Shown in pieces: positions 33,750 through 46,121 of a stretch of DNA of 64,000 nucleotides (the first letter of the stretch is position 1; each line of letters begins with the position of its first letter). Source of the DNA: Planctomycetaceae bacterium (lineage in GTDB: Bacteria > Planctomycetota > Phycisphaerae > Tepidisphaerales > Tepidisphaeraceae). The position numbers and the translations under genes were made by a program. Location of the stretch: positions 124,001-188,000 of the forward strand of contig JAIYCY010000029.1 in assembly GCA_027487775.1 (NCBI GenBank). Reading direction: 5' to 3'. The notes under the pieces are model-generated. The model was not told the origin of the DNA and made no database searches. It was given only the letters and a program-made list of their open reading frames with translations.

Positions 33750-34727
33750 ATGAGCACGGACGGGCCAGAGCGAGTTTCGGATCGGGCGGATCGGGTGGAT
33801 CGGACGGATCGCACGGGTGGGTTTGCGCGGCGATGGCGATGGGTGTTGGCGATCGGTTTGGTGTTGGTGTTGGGCGTGGCGGTTCATTTGGCGACGCGTC
33901 GGATGCCGGCGGGTGGTCGGGAGGGCGTGGGGATGACGGTTCCTGCGGGCGTGGACCTGAAGACGGGGGTCGGGTCTGAGGGAGGCGTAAAGGCTGATGG
34001 GGGCGTCAAGGCTGATGCGGGCGTGGATGGGATGTCGGGAGAGGTGATTCCGAAGAATGTGCTGCGGATCGCGACGTTTAATGTGAGGCGTGGCAAGGGT
34101 ACGGACGGCGTGGAGGACATCGGTCGGATTTCGGGTGCGATCGAGCGATTTGATGTGGTGGGGCTGAACGAGTTGTCGGGATTTGCGCGAGGTGCGGAGC
34201 ATCAGTTGGAGTTGCTTGCGCGTCGTGGGGGGTATGGATTTGTCAATGCGCCGACGGAGAGGCGTATGGGTCGGGACGCGTTTGGGAATGGGTTGTTGTC
34301 GCGGCACGAGGTTGGGGCCTGGCGGGTGGAGCCTTTGGTGAGGACGACGGACAAGGGGTATCGGAATGTGGTGGAGGCGGACGTGCGTGTAGGGGAGTTG
34401 GTGGTGCGTGTGATGGTGACGCATCTGGACAGGTCATTGGATCGTGAGGCGCAGCTGGGTCGGGTGATCGGGAAGTTTTTGCAGCACGACGGGCCGGCGG
34501 TGTTGATGGGTGATCTGAATAGCGATGCGACGGATGGGCAGATCGCGGCGTTGCTCGGGCGAGAGGATGTGGTGGAGACGCTTCGGGCGGTGGGAGAGCG
34601 GACGCCGGAGCGGCAGATTGATTGGATCTTTGTCCGTGGGATGAAGTTGCGTGATGCGGGCTGGGAGGATCGGGGGTACTCGGATCATCCGATGCTGTGG
34701 GCGGAGCTGGAGATAGTCGGGCGATGA
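33750..34727 (+). CDS. endonuclease/exonuclease/phosphatase family protein, membrane-anchored
   Basis: 325 residues from ATG 33750. After a charged N-terminus a single membrane helix is seen (WRWVLAIGLVLVLGVAVHLA), then a Gly/Val/Asp-rich linker with repeated GGVKADGGVKADAG. The EEP catalytic pattern follows: RIATFNVRRGKG, DVVGLNELSG (catalytic Glu), VTHLDRS, LMGDLNSDATD and YSDHPMLWAEL. Members hydrolyse phosphodiesters in nucleic acids, sphingolipids or phosphoinositides. The domain would face the periplasm. The substrate is not inferable. Confidence 0.85.
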   Translation: MSTDGPERVSDRADRVDRTDRTGGFARRWRWVLAIGLVLVLGVAVHLATRRMPAGGREGVGMTVPAGVDLKTGVGSEGGVKADGGVKADAGVDGMSGEVIPKNVLRIATFNVRRGKGTDGVEDIGRISGAIERFDVVGLNELSGFARGAEHQLELLARRGGYGFVNAPTERRMGRDAFGNGLLSRHEVGAWRVEPLVRTTDKGYRNVVEADVRVGELVVRVMVTHLDRSLDREAQLGRVIGKFLQHDGPAVLMGDLNSDATDGQIAALLGREDVVETLRAVGERTPERQIDWIFVRGMKLRDAGWEDRGYSDHPMLWAELEIVGR

Positions 34728-35016
34728 GGGCTGGCGTGATTGAGGAGTGTGAGTGATGGGTGTGAGTGACGGGTGTGAGTGACGTTGTTTGCGTCCGGCA
34801 AGTGTGATGTGGAATTGGGGATTGTTGCGGGCGTTAAATCGGCTTGCCAAAACGTGGGTTGGGTGGGCATACTGAGGGCTCACGTCTCTTGGCAGTTGCT
34901 CAATTGAACAAGTCGCGAAGGTGAATCGGTTGTAAAACGAGTTGTGGTCGGAGAGGGAGAACTCTTTTCTGGCGAACGTTTCTCGGTTTGGCCTTTTTCC
35001 ATTTGGAGGTGTGCCG

Positions 35017-35463
35017 ATGGGTTATGTCTCAGACCTTCTGGCGTTGAAGGGTGGTCGTGTGTTGACGATTTCTCCGGACGCGAGTGTGTACGAAGCGACG
35101 GCGAAGATGAATCAGTACAAGTTGGGTGCGCTCGTGGTGGTGGGTCGTGAGAATCCGAGGCGGATGGTGGGGATATTTACCGAGCGTGACGTGCTGCGTC
35201 GGATCGTGGCGCAGTTGCGTTATCCGGATTTGGTGAGCGTGGGTGAGGTGATGACGGCAGACGTGGTGACGGTGACGCCGGACACGACGATCGATGAGGC
35301 GTCGGCGATCATGCAGGATCGTCGCGTTCGGCATTTGCCCGTGCTGAACGAGCAGGAGGAACTGGCGGGTGTGATTTCGATCGGGGATCTGAATGCCTGG
35401 CACGTCGTGCAGCAGAAGGCGCAGATCGAGCACCTCAACGATTACATCTGCGGTCGCACCTGA
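35017..35463 (+). CDS. tandem CBS-domain protein
   Basis: 148 residues from ATG 35017, seven bases after GGAGG (35005-35009). Two CBS motifs cover almost the whole protein: GGRVLTISPDASVYEATAKM with GIFTERDVLRRIV, and VMTADVVTVTPDTTIDEASA with GVISIGDLNAW. CBS pairs bind adenine nucleotides and act as energy or ion sensors. A stand-alone CBS pair has no output domain, so it probably acts on a partner protein. It stands 162 bp before the aspartate kinase gene, with no clear link. Confidence 0.85.
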   Translation: MGYVSDLLALKGGRVLTISPDASVYEATAKMNQYKLGALVVVGRENPRRMVGIFTERDVLRRIVAQLRYPDLVSVGEVMTADVVTVTPDTTIDEASAIMQDRRVRHLPVLNEQEELAGVISIGDLNAWHVVQQKAQIEHLNDYICGRT

Positions 35464-35624
35464 TTGCATGTGCGGTTTGACGGTGCGTGGTGCGTGGTGC
35501 GTGGTGCGAGCTGGGTTCTGTTGCGGGACACGCCGATTTTTATCAGGCGTTGTTGGATGATTTTGAGAATTGGGAGGAGGGGCTTTAGGATGCTCGGCTC
35601 GTTTTGAGCGAGGGAAAAAGTTCG

Positions 35625-36860
<1,236 letters not shown>

Positions 36861-36875
<15 letters not shown>

Positions 36876-36970
36876 CTTCGTCAGGCAAGCCGTGACCTCG
36901 TCCGGCAAGCCGTGACTTCATCCGGCAAGCCGTGACTTCATCCGGCAAGCCGTGACTTCGTCCGGCAAGG
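36861..36970. repeat. 20-bp tandem repeat spanning the lysC stop codon
   Basis: Five and a half copies of tccggcaagccgtgacttcg with few changes. The first unit holds the last four lysC codons and its TGA; each later unit repeats them. There are no spacers, so this is not a CRISPR array. Confidence 0.92.
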
Positions 36971-37549
36971 CATAGCATTCGCGATGGGGTGTGAATGTGG
37001 TGGTGTGGGAGAGATGGGATTGTGTCGCGGCGGGTTGTGTGCGCGGAAGGTTGAGTCCTTCCTGAAGCATTTCGGGCTTATCCCCGTCCCACGCCGTGTC
37101 GATCCCGAACGGCAACGGATCATGCCTGGGCGATTTGGTGTGCGATTGGTCTCGTGATTGGTCTTTCGATTTGGAACGCCTGCTGTCTGAGGTCACGGCA
37201 GCATCAGTGCGGGTTCTTTTGATTTGAAGGTGATGGGGCATTCAGTCGCGCGCGGCCTCCAGCGACCGACGGACAACGGAAACCGAAAACAGTTCTGAAG
37301 CATCAGACCGACATCGAATGGCTGGCCCGGCGCCGGATCGGCTGTCGAACCACAAAAAGCTGACTTGCCAGATCGGTCCGTTTGTATGTTGCCAGAGCCG
37401 AATGTCTGTGTCGACGTTGGCGCAGTTGACGTATCGCCTTTGTGGCGTCGATCGGTCACCCATCATGGGTCTTGCCGGGGTGTGGAGTGGGTTGGCTCGG
37501 GGTGCAATTGTGGGGCGACGGCGGCGGGGTATTCGCGTAGGATCAGGCG
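36971..37549. other. 579 bp intergenic region without a supported gene
   Basis: Several short overlapping frames exist on both strands, but none has a ribosome-binding site and plausible protein together. A small hairpin (ggaagg, loop, ccttcc near 37046-37063) could serve as a weak lysC terminator. The der promoter should lie near the right end. Confidence 0.45.
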
Positions 37550-39259
37550 ATGCGAATGCCAGTGGTAGCCATTGTCGGTCGGCCGAATGTGGGGAAATCG
37601 TCGTTGATGAACGCGCTGCTGCGTCGGCGACAGAGCATCGTGCAGGACATGCCCGGCGTGACGCGGGATCGGATTTCCGTGCCATACCAGTTGGCGGATC
37701 ATTATGTGGAATTGGTGGATACGGGGGGCTATGGGTTTGATGATGCGCAGGGGCTCACGACACATATCCGGCATCAGATCGAGCTTGCGATGGGGCGGGC
37801 GGATTTGGTGGTTTTTGTGGTGGATGCGCACGCGGGATTGTTGGAAGAGGATCGCGTGATTGCGCGGCTGTTACGTGAGCAGAGCCTGAAGGTCGTGTTG
37901 ATCGCGAACAAGACGGATGGCGAGAAGTATGAAAGATCGCTGGGTGATTTTGCGAGATTAGGTTTGGGCACGCCATTAGGTGTGAGTGCGACGACGGGGC
38001 ACAACCTGGCGAAGATACCACAGTTGATAGAGGCGAATGTTGATTTGAGTGAAGCGCCGCGGGAGATACCCGAGCCGGAGCTGCATTTGGCGGTGGTGGG
38101 GAAGCGGAACGCAGGCAAGAGCACGCTGGTGAACGCGATCGCAGAGGCGTTTGGTGAGAGTGGGGATCGGGTGATCGTGAGTGAGGTTCCTGGGACGACG
38201 CGTGACAGCGTGGACGTGCGATTCGAGAAGGACGGCAAGACGCTGGTGGTGATCGACACGGCGGGGGTGCGGAAAAAGCGTCACATGGTGAATGACGACA
38301 TTGAGTTTTATAGTTTTCATCGTGCGCAGCGCTCGATCAGGCGTGCGGATGTGGTGGTGATGTTGATGGACGCGTTGGCGGCGGTGAGTGAGCCTGACAA
38401 GAAGCTGGCACAGTACATCATGGATCAGGCGAAGCCGGTCTTGCTGGTGTTTAACAAATGGGATTTGGCGAGAGAGCAGGCGATCGAGCAGGTTCCGAGG
38501 AATTCTAAATTTGATGAGAATGAATTGAGGGAGAAGTATGAAACGTATGTGAGGGGCGAATTGCGTGGATTGCAGTTTGCGCCGATCAAGTATGTGACGG
38601 CGAAAGACGGGCGTAAGATCCAGTCGTTGATCGATGACGCGAGAAAGCTGCACAAGCAGGCGACGACGCGTGTATCGACGGCGAAGCTGAACGAGGCGTT
38701 GCGTGTGGTGTTGGACGAGAAGCCGCCGAGCGCGCCGGGGAACAGGCGTCCGAAGGTGTATTACGTGACGCAGGCGGAAACGAGCCCGCCGACGATCGTG
38801 TTGTTTGTGAACAACGAGGAATACTTTGATAACAACTATCAGCGATTCATGGCGAATCGGTTCCGGGAGTTGTTGCCGTTCACGGATGTGCCGGTACGGA
38901 TTCTGCTGAAGCAGAGCCACGAACGGGCGGGCAAGGCGGGCGGTCGCAGGTCGGGTGGAGGCAAGTCGGCGGGCGCATCATCGGTCGAAGGGAGCAGGAC
39001 CGGCGTAGGAGCAGTTCGCGGCAAGGGAGTGCAGAGGAACGCGGATTCGAGCCGCGTGAGATCGTCGGGTCGGCCTGATTCGGGCGGATCGGACGTGGGG
39101 GCTCCTGCAACGCGAGGATCGACAGGCCGGGGCCCGGGCGGGAAGTCGGCGAAGAAGTCAAAAGGGGGCTCGAAGGCGGCTTCGGGGCCGAAATCGACAG
39201 GCCTGTCGAAAGCGCCGACGGGAAAATCATCGAGGGGCAAAAAATCTTCTAATCGATGA
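37550..39259 (+). CDS. der: ribosome-associated GTPase Der (EngA) with long basic tail
   Basis: 569 residues; usual Der proteins have 430-500. Two GTPase domains are clear. The first is AIVGRPNVGKSSLMN with DTGGYGF and ANKTDG. The second is AVVGKRNAGKSTLVN with EVPGTTRD, DTAGVRKK and FNKWD. The KH-like domain follows (AQTSPPTI-type AETSPPTIVLFVNNEEYF). The last ~110 residues are Gly/Ser/Lys/Arg-rich and low in complexity. Der acts in assembly of the 50S ribosomal subunit. The tail may contact rRNA, but that is inference. Confidence 0.95.
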   Translation: MRMPVVAIVGRPNVGKSSLMNALLRRRQSIVQDMPGVTRDRISVPYQLADHYVELVDTGGYGFDDAQGLTTHIRHQIELAMGRADLVVFVVDAHAGLLEEDRVIARLLREQSLKVVLIANKTDGEKYERSLGDFARLGLGTPLGVSATTGHNLAKIPQLIEANVDLSEAPREIPEPELHLAVVGKRNAGKSTLVNAIAEAFGESGDRVIVSEVPGTTRDSVDVRFEKDGKTLVVIDTAGVRKKRHMVNDDIEFYSFHRAQRSIRRADVVVMLMDALAAVSEPDKKLAQYIMDQAKPVLLVFNKWDLAREQAIEQVPRNSKFDENELREKYETYVRGELRGLQFAPIKYVTAKDGRKIQSLIDDARKLHKQATTRVSTAKLNEALRVVLDEKPPSAPGNRRPKVYYVTQAETSPPTIVLFVNNEEYFDNNYQRFMANRFRELLPFTDVPVRILLKQSHERAGKAGGRRSGGGKSAGASSVEGSRTGVGAVRGKGVQRNADSSRVRSSGRPDSGGSDVGAPATRGSTGRGPGGKSAKKSKGGSKAASGPKSTGLSKAPTGKSSRGKKSSNR

Positions 39260-39320
39260 TTTGTCAGTGATTAACGACGAATGAACAGGGCCTGGTTCGG
39301 GGGATGATCTTGACACAACC

Positions 39321-39348
39321 TTGACACGGCTTGCGAGGCGGACATAAT
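39321..39348 (+). promoter_or_regulatory. sigma70-like promoter upstream of 16S rRNA
   Basis: TTGACA at 39321-39326 and CATAAT at 39343-39348 with a 16-bp spacer. A second TTGACA lies ten bases earlier. It is about 900 bp before 16S and directed toward it. Confidence 0.6.
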
Positions 39349-39670
39349 CGCCCTTGTCAGTTGATCGCGGATGTCCGACGGCCAATCGGAAACGAGTCTG
39401 ATGGCCTCGGATGGTTTCGTCCCTCGACCGAATGCATCGAGCGGCTTTCAAGAGATTGAATGCTGCGGGCAGACGGTTCCATGCCGAGGGATATTCAACC
39501 CCGAATCTGACGGGATCGGTAAGCCGACGGAGTCGGCCCGGTTCCACGCCGAGTGACCTGTCCGGCCGATAGGCTTATGCGGGTTGCAAGGTTGTCTGTC
39601 GTCATCGTTTGCTGTTTCGGTGTCGTCTGCAAGAAAAGAGACGACCGAAACAAAAAAGCAACGCGACGAC

Positions 39671-39698
39671 TTGACAAGGGCGAAGAGGTCGATATCCT
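39671..39698 (+). promoter_or_regulatory. second sigma70-like promoter upstream of 16S rRNA
   Basis: TTGACA at 39671-39676 and TATCCT at 39693-39698 with a 16-bp spacer, directed to 16S about 550 bp downstream. Use in vivo is inferred only. Confidence 0.5.
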
Positions 39699-40242
39699 CT
39701 GCGACCCGCGATCGGGAATGACGACGCAGCCAAGTGGCTGAAAGGGTTTGTCAGTCTCGATCGAACGCGAACGAAGTTGTCGGAGAAATCCGGCGGATTC
39801 GATTAGCGACAACCAGTTGGTGGCCCGGTGGAATGATCGGGTTTGGCAAGTGGGTGTCGTGTGTTCTTTGGCAAGTGAATAGTCGGAACGCCGCGAGGAT
39901 GTGGCCTCGATGAGTTCTCAGGTTTGGGTGTCAAAGCCCGGGTCTGAGATGTAGATCGAGGAATAAGATCCAGGCGTGAGCTTGCTCACGCCGAAATCAA
40001 ACATCCTCTCGTGTGCAATTTTAAGCCAACGTGTTTGGATGTTTGAGTCTTGCAAAAAATGCACGGTGCCTTCGGGTGTCGTGCCTGATCGGCGGGTTTA
40101 GTCACCTGTCGGTCAGTAAAGCACCCGTGCTGCATGTCTTATGCGGTACGGTGTTCAAACTCGTTTCGAGGATAACCCCTCAACTGAAACTGTAAGTCAT
40201 GGTGTAACGCCATGCTGGAGGATGATGAGGGTCCAAGAAATT

Positions 40243-41748
<1,506 letters not shown>

Positions 41749-41958
41749 GATTTCTTAGATCGGGTGTACCTTGAATCAGTCCCTCACAGATTGGTTCATC
41801 GTCCGGGGAGCGATCCCCGCCCGATACACGTCAGCACATCCTCGTTCGCAAGAGAACCATGATGGCAACATCATGGAACGGCGCCGACTATTCACCTGCC
41901 AAATAATGCCAAGTCCCACATTTGTGGGTCTTGTGACAGTAACGGCAAGCAATACAAG

Positions 41959-41990
41959 GAACCCGAGACTCAGTCTCGGGTTCTTTTTGT
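41959..41990 (+). terminator. Rho-independent terminator of the 16S transcript
   Basis: Perfect 11-bp stem gaacccgagac / gtctcgggttc with a 3-nt loop followed by ttttt. It closes the 16S unit and shows that no 23S rRNA is cotranscribed. Confidence 0.9.
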
Positions 41991-42047
41991 TTGGTCGCAG
42001 TTCTCGAATGAAACCAATTCTCGACGGATTCCAATTCTCAAAACGTC

Positions 42048-42450
42048 CTACGCCGTCATCGGGAATTCAGTGTTGTCGGTGTTGACCCAGACGGTGAGCG
42101 TTGGGCTGTGTGTCCGTTTGCCGACGAATGAGCAATCATCGACGCGGTTGCGTTTGCCGTAGATGCTGACCCAGTAGGAGCTGCGATCGGCGTCGTTGTC
42201 GGTTGAGATTGGGGATTCGAAGACGGAGTTGGTGAGTCTGCAGTCTTCGGCGTGCTGATTTTCGTTGGCGCGGAAGCTCAGGATGTGATTTTGATCGACG
42301 AAGTTTCTAAAGACGAGGGAGTCGACAACGACATGACGCCCGCCGAGTCGGATGCTGGATGCGCCTGAGAGGATGGTTTGTCCTGGGATTTCGGCGTGGA
42401 TGATTCTGGGATGTTGCTCGAGTTGTGTCGGGCTTGCGAAACTTGCCCGT
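42048..42450 (-). pseudogene. fragment of a family 6 polysaccharide lyase (alginate/chondroitin lyase type)
   Basis: The minus-strand frame shows parallel beta-helix features of PL6 enzymes: PGQTILSGASSIRLGG, VVVDSLVFRNF, CRLTNSVF, then SSYWVSIYGKRNRVDDCSF and VGKRTHSPTLTVWVN, which contain the conserved YW-x-x-x-YG-x-x-NR-x-D core. PL6 enzymes have 450-700 residues and a signal peptide. Here only about 130 residues of homologous sequence remain, the frame stops at 42048, and no start or leader is visible. It is a truncated remnant between the 16S terminator and the signalling operon. Confidence 0.7.
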
Positions 42451-42582
42451 GTGTCGGATGGTGGCGGGGTGCACATCATGGGACGAGTCTTTGGAGTTGA
42501 TGAACATCGTTCGCGACGACGCGCGCATGCTTCGAATGGTGGAGCGGCGCAGCGAAGCGGTTGGCCGGAGGTGCGGCCCGTC

Positions 42583-43851
42583 GTGCGTTGTTTGTGCATG
42601 TGGATGGTTGGTTGGATGGCGATGCGTGCGACCTATGTATTGGGTGCAGTGGGCGCGCCGGACAAGTCGGGCGCGTTGGACAAGTCGGGCGCGCCGGACG
42701 GCGGAGATGTGAGCGCATGGCATGTGGGGCAGGTGGGCGAGCAGGGGAATCAGCGTGCGAATCGAGACGTAGATTCGCAGGTGGGTCAGCGGGTGAATTT
42801 GTGGGGGGTGCCGTTCACGACGGTGTTTGATTTTGAGAGTTCGGGTGTGTGGCGTCCGTTTGTGGAAGGGGCGGTAGAGGCATCGCCGGCGGGGTCTTCG
42901 TGGATGGGTGAGGGATCGCTTCGACTGAGGCCCGGTGCATCAGTTCGTATGCGGATTGGTGCTGCGATGCTCGGTCGGGCATTTCCGGGTCGATGGAGCT
43001 TGGCGGGCGTGCATGTGTCGGCGGTAGGTGAAGCGATGTCGGTTGAGGTGCGTTGGATCGCGGAGGATCGGGAGATCGAAGCTGCGCGATTGGATGGATC
43101 GGGGCGTCAACGGCTCTGGCTTTCGATCCGAGATCTTCCGGATCCGGCGCGCTTGGTGATGGAGGTCGAAAATGTGGGGAACGAGATAGTGGATGTTGAT
43201 GATGTGTTGCTGGCAGATCCGGGTCGGGTGTTTATGGAATCTGCGGATGGGTTTGTGGTAGAGCGGACGGAGCGGGGGTGGGAAGTGTTCCGACGAAGGC
43301 CGTCAGCGGAGTTGGATGGTGATGGCGGGGCGGATGGGGATTTGATGGATCGTCGGGTGAGGATTGCGTCGTGGGATTTGGTGAATTCGGGTTGGCGGGT
43401 GGTGGAGTTGAGTAGACTGCGCGTTGTCTTTGAGAATGCGAGGGGGCAGCGTCAGAGCGTGGATCGACACTTGGTGCGTTGGCCGAGCGGTGAGTTGGCG
43501 GTTGATGGTGGATGGCGTGTGGATCCGCTGGAGGATTCGTGTGTGATATTGAGGCGGTCGGTTGGAGATGCGGATGGGGATGGTTTTGATGAGTCGACGG
43601 GGTCGTTGAAGGTGAGGGCGTTATCGGATCGGGTGAGGTTGCGGGTTCGTCCGGACGAGGTTGCGCGAGGTCCGGTCGGCTTGATTGAAGTGAGTGAATT
43701 GGGTGCAGGCGAGGTTCGAGCCACGCTTGCAGGGCGATTGATGCAGGACGTGGTGCGATTACCGGACGGTCGGGTGTTGGTGGGTTTGGATGTGCGGATC
43801 GAACGAGAATCGGACGTGGAGATTCGTGTGGTGGAAATGTCTGGCGAGTGA
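42583..43851 (+). CDS. putative secreted protein of unknown function, coupled to histidine kinase
   Basis: 422 residues if GTG 42583 is used: GGAGG lies 11 bases upstream and a signal-peptide-like stretch follows (MWMVGWMAMRATYVLGAVGA). The frame stays open to 42352, but that part overlaps the PL6 remnant. A direct repeat (DKSGALDKSGAPD) follows the leader. The body is beta-rich (FDFESSGVWRPFVEGAVEA, SLRLRPGASVRMRIG, VEVENVGNEIVDVDDVLLAD), like a jelly-roll ligand-binding domain, with several D-rich loops (GDADGDGFDES). I know no family for it. Its stop overlaps the kinase start by 4 bp, so it may be the input module of that kinase. Confidence 0.6.
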   Translation: MRCLCMWMVGWMAMRATYVLGAVGAPDKSGALDKSGAPDGGDVSAWHVGQVGEQGNQRANRDVDSQVGQRVNLWGVPFTTVFDFESSGVWRPFVEGAVEASPAGSSWMGEGSLRLRPGASVRMRIGAAMLGRAFPGRWSLAGVHVSAVGEAMSVEVRWIAEDREIEAARLDGSGRQRLWLSIRDLPDPARLVMEVENVGNEIVDVDDVLLADPGRVFMESADGFVVERTERGWEVFRRRPSAELDGDGGADGDLMDRRVRIASWDLVNSGWRVVELSRLRVVFENARGQRQSVDRHLVRWPSGELAVDGGWRVDPLEDSCVILRRSVGDADGDGFDESTGSLKVRALSDRVRLRVRPDEVARGPVGLIEVSELGAGEVRATLAGRLMQDVVRLPDGRVLVGLDVRIERESDVEIRVVEMSGE

Positions 43852-46109
43852 AGCGACGGCTCGATTGGACCGAAGTCAGGGACGTGAGTCTCTTTGCCAA
43901 GCCATCGGGATCGGATCAAGCCACGGCGTCATCGGGCAGTTCAACTGTCGGAGCGTCGATTGAGTCGTTGGGCATTGCGCCCATGCCGGGTCAGGCGACC
44001 ACGCTGAGTCAAGCGCCCACGGCGAGTCAAGCGGCTACAGCGAGTCAAGCGGCTACAGCGAGTCAGTCGAACTCCTTGGGGTCTTCCGCGGCGTTATCTG
44101 GTGTGCCTGCGTTGGGCGTGGTGCGAGCGGATGCTGCAACACCTGCGTTTGAGTTTGGATCGAAAGTTGGACCGAGCGACCGCGTAGTGCAGCAGCCTCC
44201 GTCGATGCCGGAAGCGGGAGTCGTTTCGACTGGATCGAAACTTTGCATGTCGGGATCAAAGGTCGTTGCCGCGCGGGCCGCAAGCCAGGCGAGTGAGCGT
44301 GTTCAGGAGGAATTGAAGGAGCTTCAGCGTGGAAAGCCGAAGCGAAGGTCGATCTTTCGTAGAAAGTGGAAGCCGACCCCGACCCCCGAGCCTCTGCGTA
44401 AGGCGTCGACGATCGCGCCGTTGTCAGTAACGACAACGAGGCGAAGGCGATATGGTTTGGGTGGTGTGCAGCGTCGATTGATCCTCGGATTTACGGCGGT
44501 GCTTCTGGCATCGCTGAGCATTACTGGATTGACGTTTGCCCGTGACGCGCACGAGCGATTTCGTGATCAGCTTCGGATGGACACGTGGTCGATCGCCAGC
44601 ACGTTGGCGGCGAGCATGCCGCAATACGCGAGGGATCGCGATCGCGAGGCGCTTGAGGCAAGCGCGATGGCATTGATCGAAGCGGGTCGTGCGTCTGAGA
44701 TTGCCTTTTTCGATACCAAGGGCGGATTGATCGCGTATGCGGGCGTGCCTGAAGCGGAGGGGAAGCTCGCGGAGCTCTTTGGGGATGATTTGGAGAAGGC
44801 GAAGTCTGAGCGGGTGAAGATTTCGGATTTGTATGCTCAGGCTTCAGCTCCGGTGATTGACCGCATCAGTTGGCAACTTCGTCAGTCCGGGAAGGCGAGC
44901 GAGGGGGTGGGTGATGTTGTGGTGCGTGTTTCGACGCGTGAGCTGCAGGTATACAACGCGTTTGTAGAGCAGTGGATGGTGGCTGTTGGAACTGGCGTGG
45001 GATTGCTTGCGGTGGGTGTGGCGTGGATGTTGGTGAGAAACATCGTCAAGCCACTCAAGCGGTTGATCGTGGCGGTACGAAGGATCACTTCGGGAGAGTC
45101 GGATGTTCGAGCCGACGAGCGTGACGATGCCCAACTCGGCGGGCTTCCGGGTGCGTTCAATGATTTGATTGAAACGCTGGTGGTTCAGCAGCAGCAGGTC
45201 GCGGTCGCGAACGCGGAGCTAGAGCGGACGAATCGGACGCTGGAGCAGACGATCGTAGCGCGGACGGGCCAGCTCGAAGTTGCGGCGCAGCGTCTCAAGA
45301 GTGAGATCGCGGAGAAGGAGGATTTTCTGCGTGCGGTCAGCCACGACTTGAATGCTCCGCTTCGCAACATCGGGGGGATGGTGTCGATGTTGCTGATGAA
45401 GAACAAGGATCTTCCGGCGGACGTGCTGCAGCGATTGGATCGCATCAAGAAGAACGTGGAGATTGAGACGGACCTGATCAATGAGATGCTGGAACTTTCA
45501 CGTATCAAGACGCGTCGGCAGACGTTTGAGAAGGTGGATCTCGAATCGATGATGTGGGATCTGCGTGGTTTGTTTGAGAACGATCTGAAGACGAGGCACA
45601 TTGATCTGATGATCGACAGCGTGCTTCCGCCGCTCTGGGCGGAGAAGGGCCGTATTCGGCAGGTGTTCCAGAATCTGATCGACAACGCGATCAAGTACAT
45701 GGGCGAGCGTCCGACGCGTGAGATTCACGTTGGAGCGCGAGTGGATGCGTCGGAGGTTGAGTTCTGGGTGCGTGACACGGGTACGGGAATTGCGCCGGAG
45801 GACATCGACAAGGTGTTCTTTGTGTTCCGTCGTGGTCGCAGCGAGACAACGCAGAAGACGGCAGGCAAGGGTGTGGGTCTGGCGAGCGTGAAGAGCATCA
45901 TCGAGACTTACAGCGGTCGGATTTGGGTGGAGAGTCGAGTGAATGAAGGGACGACCTTCCGTTTCACGATCAACGGCAAGTTTGTGCCCGCGCTCAATCC
46001 GATGGGCGTGGAGCTGAATCAACAATCAAGCGACGGCGAGGAGTCGTCGGATGAGAGGTCAGAGTCGACTGGCGCGGACCGAGGATCCGGTTTTGCGGCT
46101 GCGGCTTAA
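43848..46109 (+). CDS. membrane-bound sensor histidine kinase
   Basis: 753 residues from GTG 43848, overlapping the preceding stop. The first ~190 residues are low-complexity and cytoplasmic, with tandem SQAATA units. TM1 (RLILGFTAVLLASLSITGL) and TM2 (VGTGVGLLAVGVAWMLV) enclose a periplasmic sensor of about 150 residues. A HAMP domain follows (VKPLKRLIVAVRRITSGESD), then a coiled coil, HisKA with SHDLNAPLRNIGG (phospho-His) near 500, and HATPase with NLIDNAIKYMG, DTGTGIAPEDI and GKGVGLASV. The signal is unknown. It is probably partnered with the receiver 12 bp downstream. Confidence 0.92.
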   Translation: MKRRLDWTEVRDVSLFAKPSGSDQATASSGSSTVGASIESLGIAPMPGQATTLSQAPTASQAATASQAATASQSNSLGSSAALSGVPALGVVRADAATPAFEFGSKVGPSDRVVQQPPSMPEAGVVSTGSKLCMSGSKVVAARAASQASERVQEELKELQRGKPKRRSIFRRKWKPTPTPEPLRKASTIAPLSVTTTRRRRYGLGGVQRRLILGFTAVLLASLSITGLTFARDAHERFRDQLRMDTWSIASTLAASMPQYARDRDREALEASAMALIEAGRASEIAFFDTKGGLIAYAGVPEAEGKLAELFGDDLEKAKSERVKISDLYAQASAPVIDRISWQLRQSGKASEGVGDVVVRVSTRELQVYNAFVEQWMVAVGTGVGLLAVGVAWMLVRNIVKPLKRLIVAVRRITSGESDVRADERDDAQLGGLPGAFNDLIETLVVQQQQVAVANAELERTNRTLEQTIVARTGQLEVAAQRLKSEIAEKEDFLRAVSHDLNAPLRNIGGMVSMLLMKNKDLPADVLQRLDRIKKNVEIETDLINEMLELSRIKTRRQTFEKVDLESMMWDLRGLFENDLKTRHIDLMIDSVLPPLWAEKGRIRQVFQNLIDNAIKYMGERPTREIHVGARVDASEVEFWVRDTGTGIAPEDIDKVFFVFRRGRSETTQKTAGKGVGLASVKSIIETYSGRIWVESRVNEGTTFRFTINGKFVPALNPMGVELNQQSSDGEESSDERSESTGADRGSGFAAAA

Positions 46110-46121
46110 GGGAGTGTTTGC

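Larger units (their letters stand above)
39260..40242 (+). other. long 16S rRNA promoter/leader region
   Basis: 983 bp without a supported gene. It holds two sigma70-like promoters on the plus strand, listed separately. Just before 16S, AAGAAAT (40235-40241) can pair with ATTTCTT (41751-41757) after the gene, a likely RNase III processing stem. A 62-codon frame at 39553-39741 overlaps the second promoter and is not accepted. Confidence 0.6.

Noticed and set aside
37193..37740. Overlapping small frames between the lysC repeat and der
   Set aside because: None combines a ribosome-binding site with a plausible protein, and they contradict each other on both strands.
39553..39741. 62-codon plus-strand frame upstream of 16S
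   Set aside because: It overlaps a sigma70-like promoter, has no ribosome-binding site and no homology I recognise.
42352..42582. Upstream start of the secreted protein before the histidine kinase
   Set aside because: That part overlaps the PL6 remnant on the other strand and has no leader-like sequence; GTG 42583 gives a signal peptide.
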